This document shows positions 1 through 5,730 of a stretch of DNA of 5,819 bases, piece after piece. The notes beneath the pieces are model-generated. The model ran no database searches. It saw only the letters and a list, made by a program, of their open reading frames with translations, and had not been told where the DNA came from. The stretch's first letter is position 1. Every line of letters starts with the position of its first letter. The DNA lies in assembly GCA_946612185.1 (NCBI GenBank), contig CAMOEP010000165.1:1-5819 (forward strand), given 5' to 3'. This DNA is from an uncultured Ruminococcus sp. (lineage in GTDB: Bacteria; Bacillota; Clostridia; Oscillospirales; Ruminococcaceae). A program made the position numbers and the translations under genes.

Positions 1-854
1 TCAGTAAGGTAATTGCTGCTGCCGTCCGCCAGTTCAATGGTACACTTCTTAGCGTTGCTGATAAGTATTGCCGGGCCTGTAGTGCAGGTTATGTCAACGC
101 CGTCAAGGATAAGCTTGACCTTTTCCTCAGCAGGCGCTTCAACCAACACCTGACCGTCGCTGAGTGAACCGGTAAGGTAGTAGTCGCCAGACTGGGTGAT
201 AGTTACACTTGAGCCGCTTACTGATACGCCGCTGCCTGATACTGCGGGGCTGTCGCTGAGTGACACCTTAGCTGTGTACTCCTCATCTGCCGGAGTTTCG
301 GGTGTTTCCGGCTCTGCGGGAGTCTCAGATGCAGGAGACTGTGAAGCTGCGGCAGTAGTTACCGCAGAAGCGCCGCCGGAAGATGTTGTGGCTGTTGTTG
401 AAGCTGAACCTGAGGGGGAACTTTCGCCGCTGCTGCTTGAAGAAGATGAACCGCCGCCGGAGGAAGATGAAGAACCGCTGCCGCTGCTTCCTGAAGCTGA
501 ACCGGAGGAGGAACTTCCGCTGCTGCTTCCGGAAGAAGCTGTAGCAGATGCGGTCTTGGCAGTGCCGTTTCCGGCAACTGCGCCGGTCTTGGCGGTAGTT
601 GTGCTGCTGCCTGTAGCCGAGGTGGAAGCGGATGTAGTTGTCGATTTGCCGGACTTAGCCTTTGCAGAAGCAGTGGTCGTTCCGCTTACCTCATCAGATG
701 CAGCGGCAGATACTATTGCTGCCTGCTCCGTATTCTCAGTAGTTACGGCTATCTCAGGGGTACTCTCAGTACCGGTATCAGACTGTCCGCAGCCTGCGGA
801 GAGAGCGAGCATAGCCAGTGCCGACATCATGGAAATTATCCTGCGGTATTTCAT
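1..854 (-). CDS. Surface lipoprotein with carbohydrate-binding (Cthe_2159/DUF4353-like) domain, C-terminus outside window
   Basis: Partial: the reading frame is open for 284 codons from ATG at 854 to the window edge. AAGGAG at 868-863 lies 8 nt before the start. Residues 1-22 are a lipoprotein signal (two Arg at 4-5, a hydrophobic core, lipobox LSAG-Cys22), so the protein should be lipidated and held on the outer face of the membrane. Residues about 23-190 are a very long low-complexity linker, nearly all Ser, Thr, Ala and Gly, ending in a Pro/Glu-rich stretch. From about 193 a beta-rich domain begins, with DYYLTGSLSDGQ, LILDGVDIT and CTIELADGSSNYLT. These match my memory of the Cthe_2159 family, calcium-binding beta-helix proteins that bind cellulose and pectic sugars. 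Binding specificity is inferred. It is last in an apparent operon with a polyphosphate polymerase and a DUF4956 protein, a combination seen in other Firmicutes, where CotH-type proteins can take this place. Confidence 0.85.
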   Translation of the reverse strand, partial: MKYRRIISMMSALAMLALSAGCGQSDTGTESTPEIAVTTENTEQAAIVSAAASDEVSGTTTASAKAKSGKSTTTSASTSATGSSTTTAKTGAVAGNGTAKTASATASSGSSSGSSSSGSASGSSGSGSSSSSGGGSSSSSSSGESSPSGSASTTATTSSGGASAVTTAAASQSPASETPAEPETPETPADEEYTAKVSLSDSPAVSGSGVSVSGSSVTITQSGDYYLTGSLSDGQVLVEAPAEEKVKLILDGVDITCTTGPAILISNAKKCTIELADGSSNYLT

Positions 855-877
855 ATAAACATCTCCTTCTATAAAGC

Positions 878-909
878 GATTGCCGGTAGGTCATAAGACT
901 CCGGCAATC
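878..909 (-). other. Intercistronic stem-loop between DUF4956 gene and lipoprotein gene
   Basis: A perfect 9-bp inverted repeat (GATTGCCGG and CCGGCAATC) with a 14-nt loop lies in the 82-bp gap. On the transcript it is followed by GCTTTAT, not a real U-run, so it is at best an attenuating or weak terminator. An mRNA-stabilising or processing hairpin that sets different levels for the two genes fits equally well. No separate promoter is evident in the gap. Confidence 0.5.
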
Positions 910-936
910 TGCGTGTATTCGATTCAGAACCTTTTC

Positions 937-1674
937 TTAGCTCTCGTAGATCTTGTCCTCGTACTTGAAGAATACAAGGTTGATAGTCATATTTCCGTTC
1001 AGGGCTCTCAGTTCGTCAATGAACTTCTTCTGATCCATATCCTCATTTACATCAACTGCGTAGATCAGTTCAAAGAGAGTACCGAAGTTAGTTGTCTTAA
1101 CACGTCTGAGCTTGTAGAAGTTTGTGTACTTGGAGAGAACGGGGTCAAACACGCCCTGATAGTCAAGGTTCTCAGGAATAGTGATCTTGAGGGTCATGTG
1201 TCTTGCCTTGCTGCCGCCGAAGTTCATCTCGGAGAGTACAAAGAGGACGATGCCCAGCACGATGAAGAATACTACTGCGAAACCAACGTAACCGATACCG
1301 CAGGCAACGCCGGAAGCCATTGCGAAGAATATGTACGCTATATCCTTCGGGTCGCCCGCCACGCTTCTGAATCTTACAAGGGTGAATGCGCCTGCAAGTG
1401 AGAGTGCGCCGGCTGTGGTGTTAATGAGGAGAAGTATCAGTGCCACGATAGTGGGGAGCATTATCATGGTGAAAACGTAGCTCTGTGAATAGCCCTCCTT
1501 GCGGTGGGTAACGATATAGATAAGGCTTATGAGGAAGCCCAGAATAAGTGCTGCACCAACGCAGATAAAGAACTCAGGTGCGGTGATGTCGGAAGCGACT
1601 GTTGCTGCACTGTCTGAGAATATTGAGGAAGTATCCTCACTGTACTTAGATAATACGCTGCCAAAGATGTTCAT
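937..1674 (-). CDS. DUF4956 family four-TM membrane protein
   Basis: A 245-aa integral membrane protein. I chose ATG at 1674: AGGAG at 1690-1686, inside the end of the upstream gene, lies 11 nt before it. A GTG four codons earlier (1686) overlaps that Shine-Dalgarno and is unlikely. Hydrophobic segments at about residues 36-56, 67-84, 112-130 and 131-149 give four membrane spans. Between spans 2 and 3 is the hallmark DUF4956 motif AGAFTLVRFRSVAGDPKDI (94-112), rich in Arg and Gly. The soluble C-terminal domain (about 158-245) is predicted to be cytoplasmic. The family has no firmly established function that I know of, but its genes sit beside VTC-type polyphosphate polymerases. Here it begins 4 nt after the polymerase stop, so tight co-translation is likely. 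A role as membrane anchor or conduit for polyphosphate is an inference by analogy with membrane-bound yeast VTC. Confidence 0.9.
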   Translation of the reverse strand: MNIFGSVLSKYSEDTSSIFSDSAATVASDITAPEFFICVGAALILGFLISLIYIVTHRKEGYSQSYVFTMIMLPTIVALILLLINTTAGALSLAGAFTLVRFRSVAGDPKDIAYIFFAMASGVACGIGYVGFAVVFFIVLGIVLFVLSEMNFGGSKARHMTLKITIPENLDYQGVFDPVLSKYTNFYKLRRVKTTNFGTLFELIYAVDVNEDMDQKKFIDELRALNGNMTINLVFFKYEDKIYES

Positions 1675-1678
1675 AGTA

Positions 1679-2461
1679 TTACACACTCCTGTTCATTAAA
1701 ATAGGGCTGCTTGCCATTGAGATATAAGTGCTGCTGTTAGCGGCTACCTGCTCACGGACGAAGTTGGTATATGCTCTGCCGTACTTTGAGAAGCTGGTCT
1801 TGTAGATGCACAGTTCTGAGAGTTTAGCTATAAGCCAGTCGGGCATCGAGTTGCCAACCTTTACTTCCATAAGTCTCTGATCGGGTCTTATGATCTGACC
1901 GCCGTAGCTTTCGTAGTTCAGTCCCAGGTCGTAGCGGCGCTCAGTTATCTTGCGGTCGAAGGTAAGGCGGAAGTCGCTGTTATCCTTGCCGAAGAACGCC
2001 TCTCTCTGGTAGCTGATGTACTGCTTGGGAGATACGGGGTAGTTATTCAGGAATACGTCCAGTTCACGGAATACCTGCTCGGTGATGTACTTTGTAGCCT
2101 TGGGCTTGCGCCTTGTAGCGAAGTACTCATCGGACTCAGCCAGTGTCATGGAGACTCTGCGCTTAGTAACGATACCGCCGATCTTCTTCTTTATCTCAAG
2201 AAACACCAGGGAGTCAGGTGATGCAGGAGAATAGTAGCTGCGCAGTCTAATCTTCTCCTTATAGTATGGCTTAGCCAGAGACTCACGGATAAGGTAGTCG
2301 TCGGGGGTATCATAGTAGATATTGTAGATTCCGTACTCCTTGCCGCCGATGCAGTATTTATCGGGGTTCATATACTGAGGAATGACCTCCATTAACTGCT
2401 GGTACTGCTGCATATCCAGGAGGAACTTTATCTCTTTTCTTGCAAAGGTATTAATAGCCAT
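1679..2461 (-). CDS. VTC-domain polyphosphate polymerase
   Basis: A 260-aa soluble protein of the VTC family (triphosphate tunnel fold). Such enzymes build inorganic polyphosphate from the gamma-phosphate of ATP. Conserved features in order: RKEIKF (8-13); NIYYDTPD (47-54); the basic strand KEKIRLRSY (68-76); LEIKKK (89-94) and KRR (100-102), which line the tunnel; DRKITER (169-175); LMEVKV (197-202), with the metal-binding Glu199; and KTSFSKYGRAY (221-231), with the C-terminal lysines. Charged tunnel residues seen in yeast Vtc4 have plausible counterparts. There is no SPX domain and no membrane span, as usual in bacterial single-domain versions. It is first in the operon, ahead of DUF4956. 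ATG at 2461 is the only sensible start, because an in-frame TGA lies 12 codons upstream. The nearest Shine-Dalgarno is only GGGGA; a stronger AAAGGAG lies 37 nt away across a hairpin. Confidence 0.88.
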   Translation of the reverse strand: MAINTFARKEIKFLLDMQQYQQLMEVIPQYMNPDKYCIGGKEYGIYNIYYDTPDDYLIRESLAKPYYKEKIRLRSYYSPASPDSLVFLEIKKKIGGIVTKRRVSMTLAESDEYFATRRKPKATKYITEQVFRELDVFLNNYPVSPKQYISYQREAFFGKDNSDFRLTFDRKITERRYDLGLNYESYGGQIIRPDQRLMEVKVGNSMPDWLIAKLSELCIYKTSFSKYGRAYTNFVREQVAANSSTYISMASSPILMNRSV

Positions 2462-2505
2462 ATATTCCCCGAACCAGCCTCGACTGTCCGGGTCTCAACT
2501 CCTTT
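2462..2505 (-). promoter_or_regulatory. 5' leader of the polyphosphate operon: distant strong SD plus hairpin
   Basis: AAAGGAG (2505-2499) is a strong Shine-Dalgarno but stands 37 nt from the ATG at 2461. Between them is a 7-bp stem, CCCGGAC (2492-2486) with GTTCGGG (2474-2468) and one G-U pair, enclosing an 11-nt loop. When the stem is folded, only 6+6 unpaired nt separate the Shine-Dalgarno from the ATG. A weak GGGGA overlaps the stem base and lies next to the ATG. This could be a translational control point. Confidence 0.45.
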
Positions 2506-2522
2506 CGTGTTTTTCTGATGTT

Positions 2523-2555
2523 ATTATACAGGCGCTATCTTAAAATAGTCTTAAA
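2523..2555 (-). promoter_or_regulatory. Activator-type promoter of the polyphosphate polymerase operon with TTTAAG-N5-TTTAAG box
   Basis: A perfect -10 TATAAT lies at 2528-2523. At the usual 17-bp spacing there is no recognisable -35. Instead two perfect TTTAAG hexamers (2555-2550 and 2544-2539) repeat every 11 bp and end exactly 10 bp before the -10. A direct repeat replacing the -35 is typical of OmpR/PhoB-family response-regulator promoters. The wording TTTAAG-N5-TTTAAG with a 10-bp gap matches the CiaR box of streptococci as I remember it. The actual regulator here is unknown. The predicted transcript start is near 2516. Confidence 0.6.
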
Positions 2556-2575
2556 GTTACATTCATAATTAAGAA

Positions 2576-2602
2576 AGGCTTGTGAAATTTTTGTGAAAGC
2601 CT
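2576..2602 (-). terminator. Weak candidate terminator of the SGNH esterase gene
   Basis: AGGCTT (2602-2597) can pair with AAGCCT (2581-2576) around a 15-nt loop, followed by TTCTTAATT on the transcript. The stem is short, the loop is large and the U-run is interrupted, so this is a weak candidate. It is the best one found in the 222-bp gap. It overlaps the Pho-box-like repeats, so the symmetry may be incidental. Confidence 0.25.
2581..2600 (-). promoter_or_regulatory. Pho-box-like direct repeat upstream of polyphosphate operon
   Basis: Two perfect TTTCACA copies (2598-2592 and 2587-2581) are separated by AAAA, giving 7-bp units every 11 bp. The 18-mer CTTTCACAAAAATTTCAC agrees at 14 of 18 positions with the E. 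coli Pho-box consensus as I recall it. The TTCACA core also fits the B. subtilis PhoP repeat TT(A/C/T)A(C/T)A. It lies about 52 bp upstream of the operon's -10 and nearly in helical phase with the TTTAAG pair. Confidence 0.45.
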
Positions 2603-2683
2603 GAGAAACGGCTATATACCGACATATTTTAACAAATGTATGAGTGTGCTGAGTTTTTCTTTATACTAATATTACCATTTTGA

Positions 2684-3811
2684 TCATTTATTCTGATCTC
2701 TCACAATAAGCTGACGCATCTCAGCAAAGTCAAAAGTATTAACTTTACCATTTCCGTCAGTGTCATACTTGTGAAACTCCTCCCCTGTAAGAGCGTACTC
2801 CTTCTCGCCAAGGAGATAGTGGCAAAGCTTCACAAGGTCAGCCGCATGATAAACAGTTTCCGGAGTTGTTGTGGTGGTTGTAGTAGTGACAGCGGTTGTA
2901 GTTGTATTAGTGGTGGTGTTAGTTGTAGCTGCGGTGGAAGTGCCTGTTACTGGTGCAATAGTGCCGCCCAGGTAATTATCCAGCATACCTGCCCAGTAAG
3001 TACCCATTGCCTTATATCCGGTATTATTCGGGTGAACGCCGTCGAAAAGCTGGGTCTTGACATCGGTGATAACGCTGTTTACATCGGCAAAGTACAGGTT
3101 GCTGTGCTGTGCCTGCATTTCCTTAACTACTGCCTCCACCTGTGCATTATAGTCCTTTATGGTCTGCTTTACGTTATTCTCAGCAGTCTCATCGTCGTAC
3201 TGCACCTGCCAGTCGGCGCTGTGACGATAGTTTCCGAACCAGTTATATACGTCCTCACGGTTCGGGTCAAGGTCGGGGATAGTCGTAACAAAAAGTGCGG
3301 AGGTCTCAGGGATATTCGCAAGGATATACTCCACCAGCGAGCCAAGTCTCTCCCCTGCGCTGTCCATTTCGTAGCAGTCGATAACGTCGTTAGTACCTAT
3401 CTGCAAGGTAACTATGTCCGGGGAAGTGGTTTCCAGACAGCCGGAGGACTCCAGTGTCTCGTAAATACCCATACGTCCGCCAAAGCTCTTGATAGTATAG
3501 CCGCTATAGCCGGTATTTGCGTTATCGTAGGAGAAAGTCTCGCCGGTTTCCGGGTCAGTATATGTGGAAAGCCACTCGCCGCTTTCGTCCTTGTTGCCAA
3601 CCATGTCTATACTGTAGCCTTTTCCGGTAAGCTGGTTGTAGATGAACTTGCGGTAAGAACCTGCGTAGTCGCTTGTGTAGCCGTCGGTAATGGAATCGCC
3701 TATGCACATTATTCTGACGGTATCACCTGTGTCTGCTGCGGGAGCATTGACTGCCGCAAGTGCCGAAACTGCCAGTGCAGATGCCGAAATTGCTGATATT
3801 ATCTTTTTCAT
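2684..3811 (-). CDS. Secreted SGNH/GDSL esterase with Thr-rich linker and dockerin-like C-terminus
   Basis: A 375-aa exported hydrolase, probably removing acetyl groups from plant polysaccharide such as xylan (similar to CE3-type esterases; the substrate is inferred). Residues 1-25 are a Sec signal peptide. SGNH blocks are intact: GDSITDG (38-44) with nucleophile Ser40, GYSG (101-104) for the oxyanion Gly, GTND (139-142) with Asn141, and DGVHPN (257-262) with Asp257 and His260. Residues 289-317 are a Thr/Asn linker. The C-terminus (about 320-370) looks like a dockerin. Its second repeat has a complete 12-residue calcium loop (DTDGNGKVNTFD, 350-361), but its first repeat keeps only the helix ADLVKLCHYLLG and lacks a calcium loop. 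Dockerins attach enzymes to cohesins in cellulosomes. GGAGG lies 7 nt before the ATG. It is a single-gene unit with its own promoter. Confidence 0.9.
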   Translation of the reverse strand: MKKIISAISASALAVSALAAVNAPAADTGDTVRIMCIGDSITDGYTSDYAGSYRKFIYNQLTGKGYSIDMVGNKDESGEWLSTYTDPETGETFSYDNANTGYSGYTIKSFGGRMGIYETLESSGCLETTSPDIVTLQIGTNDVIDCYEMDSAGERLGSLVEYILANIPETSALFVTTIPDLDPNREDVYNWFGNYRHSADWQVQYDDETAENNVKQTIKDYNAQVEAVVKEMQAQHSNLYFADVNSVITDVKTQLFDGVHPNNTGYKAMGTYWAGMLDNYLGGTIAPVTGTSTAATTNTTTNTTTTAVTTTTTTTTPETVYHAADLVKLCHYLLGEKEYALTGEEFHKYDTDGNGKVNTFDFAEMRQLIVRDQNK

Positions 3812-3870
3812 AACCTAACCTCCATACTCCACCGACACAAGAGAGGGAGTCAGCAGAGCCTTATGTATTA

Positions 3871-3899
3871 ATATTAACATATAAAATTTTACAAGTCAA
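3871..3899 (-). promoter_or_regulatory. Sigma-70-type promoter of the SGNH esterase gene
   Basis: TTGACT (3899-3894), a 17-bp spacer and TAATAT (3876-3871) match 5/6 and 4/6 to the housekeeping consensus. The spacer and flanks are AT-rich. The predicted start near 3864 gives a leader of about 53 nt to the ATG at 3811. The upstream phosphatase gene shows no clear terminator before this promoter, so some read-through is possible. Confidence 0.6.
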
Positions 3900-3947
3900 T
3901 TCATAATTGTACAAATTTTCACCATATATTGCGGAATTTGCTGTGCC

Positions 3948-4715
3948 TTACAGGTTTCTGCAATACTTCCTTATCTTGTCCTCGTCAAGGTTCAGGATAA
4001 GTTCCGGCGGATAGTCCAGTTCGCCCAGAAGCTCAAGAGTATTTTCAAAGTGACCTATCTTGCTGCTGCAGTGAGCATCAGTGCCGAGGTAAACCTGATT
4101 TCCGTTCTCACGGGCAATACCCAGCCAGTACTTCATGCGTTCATAAACGCCTCCTGACTTTCTGAGAATTGATGCCTCGTTAACTTCAAGTAGAATTCCC
4201 CTGTCCTTCGCCAGAACCACAAGTTTCTCCAGAGTGTCCTTTACCTCCGGGCAAAGTTCCACGCCGAAGCGCCTGCCCTCAAGCTTATGGAAACCACGCT
4301 CTATATGTGCAAAGGACGAGTAGTCGCCGGCAGCGTCCACATACATCTGATAAAGCTGCTCCAGAGTTACCGAGGGGATATCCATAAAGAAGCTGTGCAG
4401 ACCAATGGGTTTCCACATGAGCTGAGCGATCTTCTCAGGATTATAAGGGGTCTGCCCCAGGTTGAACTCCCCTCCTCCGATAACGTAAACGCCGCAGTCG
4501 GTGGGGTTGATATCACGTTCAAGGTAACGCAGGCGGGTTATTTCATTCTTCTTGTCAAGCGCCGAGCCGTCGCAGTAGTAGTGGTCAGTTATCGCCAGAT
4601 ACCGCAGACCGACTCTGTGCGCCGCCGCAATATTCTCCTCGATAGTGGAGAAAGCATGGCCGGAAAAAATGGTATGTGTGTGCAGATCAGCCAGTATTTT
4701 GCCGTATTTCGTCAT
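3948..4715 (-). CDS. PHP-domain metal-dependent phosphatase (YcdX-like)
   Basis: A 255-aa cytosolic enzyme of the PHP family (polymerase and histidinol phosphatase), a TIM-like barrel hydrolysing phosphate esters with a cluster of divalent metals. Every ligand expected for a trinuclear YcdX-type site is present: His12 and His14 (DLHTHT), His20 (SGH), His45 (TDH), Glu83 (GGEFN), His107 (GLHS), His137 (AHIERG), Asp213 and His215 (GTDAH). The spacing of the first four matches E. coli YcdX as I recall it. LLEVNEAS (175-182) is another typical family strand. Length is normal, and there is no signal peptide or extra domain. The substrate is unknown; histidinol phosphate is possible, but no his genes are nearby. 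The start is fixed by a perfect AAGGAGG 7 nt upstream. Its promoter appears to lie beyond an inserted repeat element, which would give a leader of about 200 nt. Confidence 0.88.
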   Translation of the reverse strand: MTKYGKILADLHTHTIFSGHAFSTIEENIAAAHRVGLRYLAITDHYYCDGSALDKKNEITRLRYLERDINPTDCGVYVIGGGEFNLGQTPYNPEKIAQLMWKPIGLHSFFMDIPSVTLEQLYQMYVDAAGDYSSFAHIERGFHKLEGRRFGVELCPEVKDTLEKLVVLAKDRGILLEVNEASILRKSGGVYERMKYWLGIARENGNQVYLGTDAHCSSKIGHFENTLELLGELDYPPELILNLDEDKIRKYCRNL

Positions 4716-4743
4716 ATTATCGCCTCCTTAAATGATGATTACT

Positions 4744-4924
4744 TTAAGGCAACACCACACAAAGACCGCCTGACGGCTTTGCAGCGCATATACCCCTCAT
4801 ATTTTCCGGCATCTTGCACATAAATTTTTTGACATACGTCAGTATGCCTGCAAAATTTCTGCACAATCTGCCGAAAAATCTGACTGCGTATCTGCGCCGC
4901 AATCTCTGTGCGGTGTTGCCTTAA
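4744..4924. mobile_element. MITE-like 181-bp imperfect palindrome flanked by TTAA
   Basis: The ends are inverted copies of each other: 4744-4765 and 4903-4924 agree at 20 of 22 positions, beginning TTAAGGCAACACC. Inside them the two arms stay clearly related to the centre at CATAC-gtca-GTATG (4833-4846), except for a roughly 15-nt insert in the left arm (4766-4780) that can itself form a small hairpin, CCG...CGG. No open reading frame is credible inside. The size, terminal inverted repeats, lack of coding capacity and TTAA at both borders fit a miniature inverted-repeat element with a TTAA target site. In the minus-strand RNA, both end mismatches become G-U pairs, so the whole element could fold as one long hairpin. 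A structured non-coding RNA is the alternative; a genome copy count would decide. Confidence 0.62.
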
Positions 4925-4952
4925 TTATAACATAGCACACCAGAAATTGCAA
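4924..4952 (-). promoter_or_regulatory. Promoter for the PHP phosphatase gene, now upstream of the inserted element
   Basis: TTGCAA (4952-4947), a 17-bp spacer and a perfect TATAAT (4929-4924) form a good sigma-70 promoter pointing at the phosphatase gene. The last base of the -10 is the first base of the TTAA bordering the palindromic element. The predicted start near 4917 lies inside the element. Confidence 0.55.
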
Positions 4953-4968
4953 GCAACAGCATATAAAG

Positions 4969-4997
4969 AAAAGCCGGCAGTTCTTCTGCTGGCTTTT
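4969..4997. terminator. Terminator-like hairpin downstream of the 212-aa hypothetical gene
   Basis: AAAAGCCGGCAG and CTGCTGGCTTTT form a 12-bp stem with a 5-nt loop. Read on the minus strand, the hairpin is followed by TTTTCTTTAT, suiting termination of the gene ending at 5043. That sense carries one internal A-C mismatch, which becomes G-U on the other strand. It separates this gene from the phosphatase promoter. Confidence 0.65.
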
Positions 4998-5042
4998 ATG
5001 GTCGGACATGATTAAATGGGGTGGGTAAGGTTCAGGATTTCC
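4998..5042. other. Short non-coding tail, nothing further recognised
   Basis: The 327-bp gene-free stretch 4716-5042 holds, from left to right, the phosphatase ribosome binding site, the palindromic element, the phosphatase promoter and the hairpin at 4969-4997. The remaining 45 bases before the hypothetical gene's stop show no repeat, promoter or structure that I can support. Confidence 0.5.
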
Positions 5043-5681
5043 TCATTTCAGCCACCAAATGTTATCAAGCCCTTTCTCAATGTTAACTTGTTTAACTATA
5101 GAGCATACATCTGGAAAATCGGACATATCTTTTCCGCTTGCGTCTATTTTATCTCTTACCAATGCGGCTATAGCACTTCTATCAATGCAGTTTATTACCT
5201 TTCCGTTCCTGAGTTCTAATTCTACCAATGTCTTATATGTATAAAACCTTTGAATACCAAGATGCATATAATAACGATGGATAAAGCCTTTTCCAAGAAC
5301 GATATTTCCTGTATAGTTTATCGGGTACATTAAGTTTTTATACTGCCTATGTCCCATATACTTTTCCGTTTTGGTTTGTTTCTCAATCCACTTACCGTCA
5401 ATTATTCTGTATGCCATACATTCAGTGTATTCAATATCAGAAACCTTAACATTAAGAATATCAGGGTATGCCTCATCTTCTGTATGTATATAAAGTTCAC
5501 GCAAATACACTCCTCTTTCAGAGATATCGTATTTACACCAGAATCCTCTCCAGCAAGCCGATGAAACACTTGCGGGAGTAAGATCAAATACTTTGGGAGT
5601 AAAATCGAAACGTGGTTGACTGGCAACAAACGAATATTTTTCGCCATTGAAAAAAAAGCTATCTGATATCTGTCCTGTCAT
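5043..5681 (-). CDS. Uncharacterised 212-aa protein with ACWRGF motif
   Basis: I do not know the function. It is a soluble protein with no signal peptide or membrane span, rich in aromatic and charged residues. Recognisable blocks are an N-terminal MTGQISDSFFFNGEKYSFVA, SACWRGFWCKYDI (41-53), YLRELYI (59-65), YTGNIVLGKGFI (123-134) and YKTLVELELRNGKVINCIDRS (149-169). I recall similar layouts in hypothetical proteins scattered through bacteria, with no assigned activity. ATG at 5681 has a modest GAGAGG 7 nt upstream. The gene is visibly AT-richer than its neighbours and sits directly downstream of a tRNA terminator, which hints at acquisition. No clear promoter is visible in the 50 bp between that terminator and the start, so expression may rely on a weak promoter or read-through. 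Confidence 0.75.
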   Translation of the reverse strand: MTGQISDSFFFNGEKYSFVASQPRFDFTPKVFDLTPASVSSACWRGFWCKYDISERGVYLRELYIHTEDEAYPDILNVKVSDIEYTECMAYRIIDGKWIEKQTKTEKYMGHRQYKNLMYPINYTGNIVLGKGFIHRYYMHLGIQRFYTYKTLVELELRNGKVINCIDRSAIAALVRDKIDASGKDMSDFPDVCSIVKQVNIEKGLDNIWWLK

Positions 5682-5730
5682 GTTTCAGCCTCTCTCCAAT
5701 CAATCCTTATTATTCCAGAATTATTGCAAT

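Noticed and set aside
196..858. Plus-strand open frame of 220 codons opposite the lipoprotein gene
   Set aside because: It is the antisense of the Ser-rich linker; its Glu/Pro/Leu-rich product is low complexity, it has no ribosome binding site, and the minus-strand frame has a start, lipobox and recognisable domain.
880..1401. Plus-strand open frame opposite the DUF4956 gene
   Set aside because: No family resemblance or ribosome binding site; the opposite strand carries a clear DUF4956 protein.
1675..1686. GTG start for the DUF4956 protein at 1686
   Set aside because: The GTG overlaps its own would-be Shine-Dalgarno; ATG at 1674 is correctly spaced from AGGAG and does not overlap the upstream stop.
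2866..2936. Short GTTGTGGTGG-like tandem pattern that might suggest a repeat array
   Set aside because: It is simply the coding sequence of the Thr-rich linker (ACN codons on the minus strand), not a CRISPR or intergenic repeat.
2771..3796. Plus-strand 341-codon open frame
   Set aside because: A Cys/Val-rich antisense shadow of the SGNH esterase, whose catalytic blocks are all intact on the minus strand.
3907..3914. TTGTACAA palindrome upstream of the SGNH promoter
   Set aside because: Only 8 bp within AT-rich DNA, with no second copy, so it is too likely by chance to call an operator.
4287..4823. Plus-strand 178-codon open frame running into the palindromic element
   Set aside because: Antisense to the PHP phosphatase, no ribosome binding site, and its end falls in non-coding repeat sequence.
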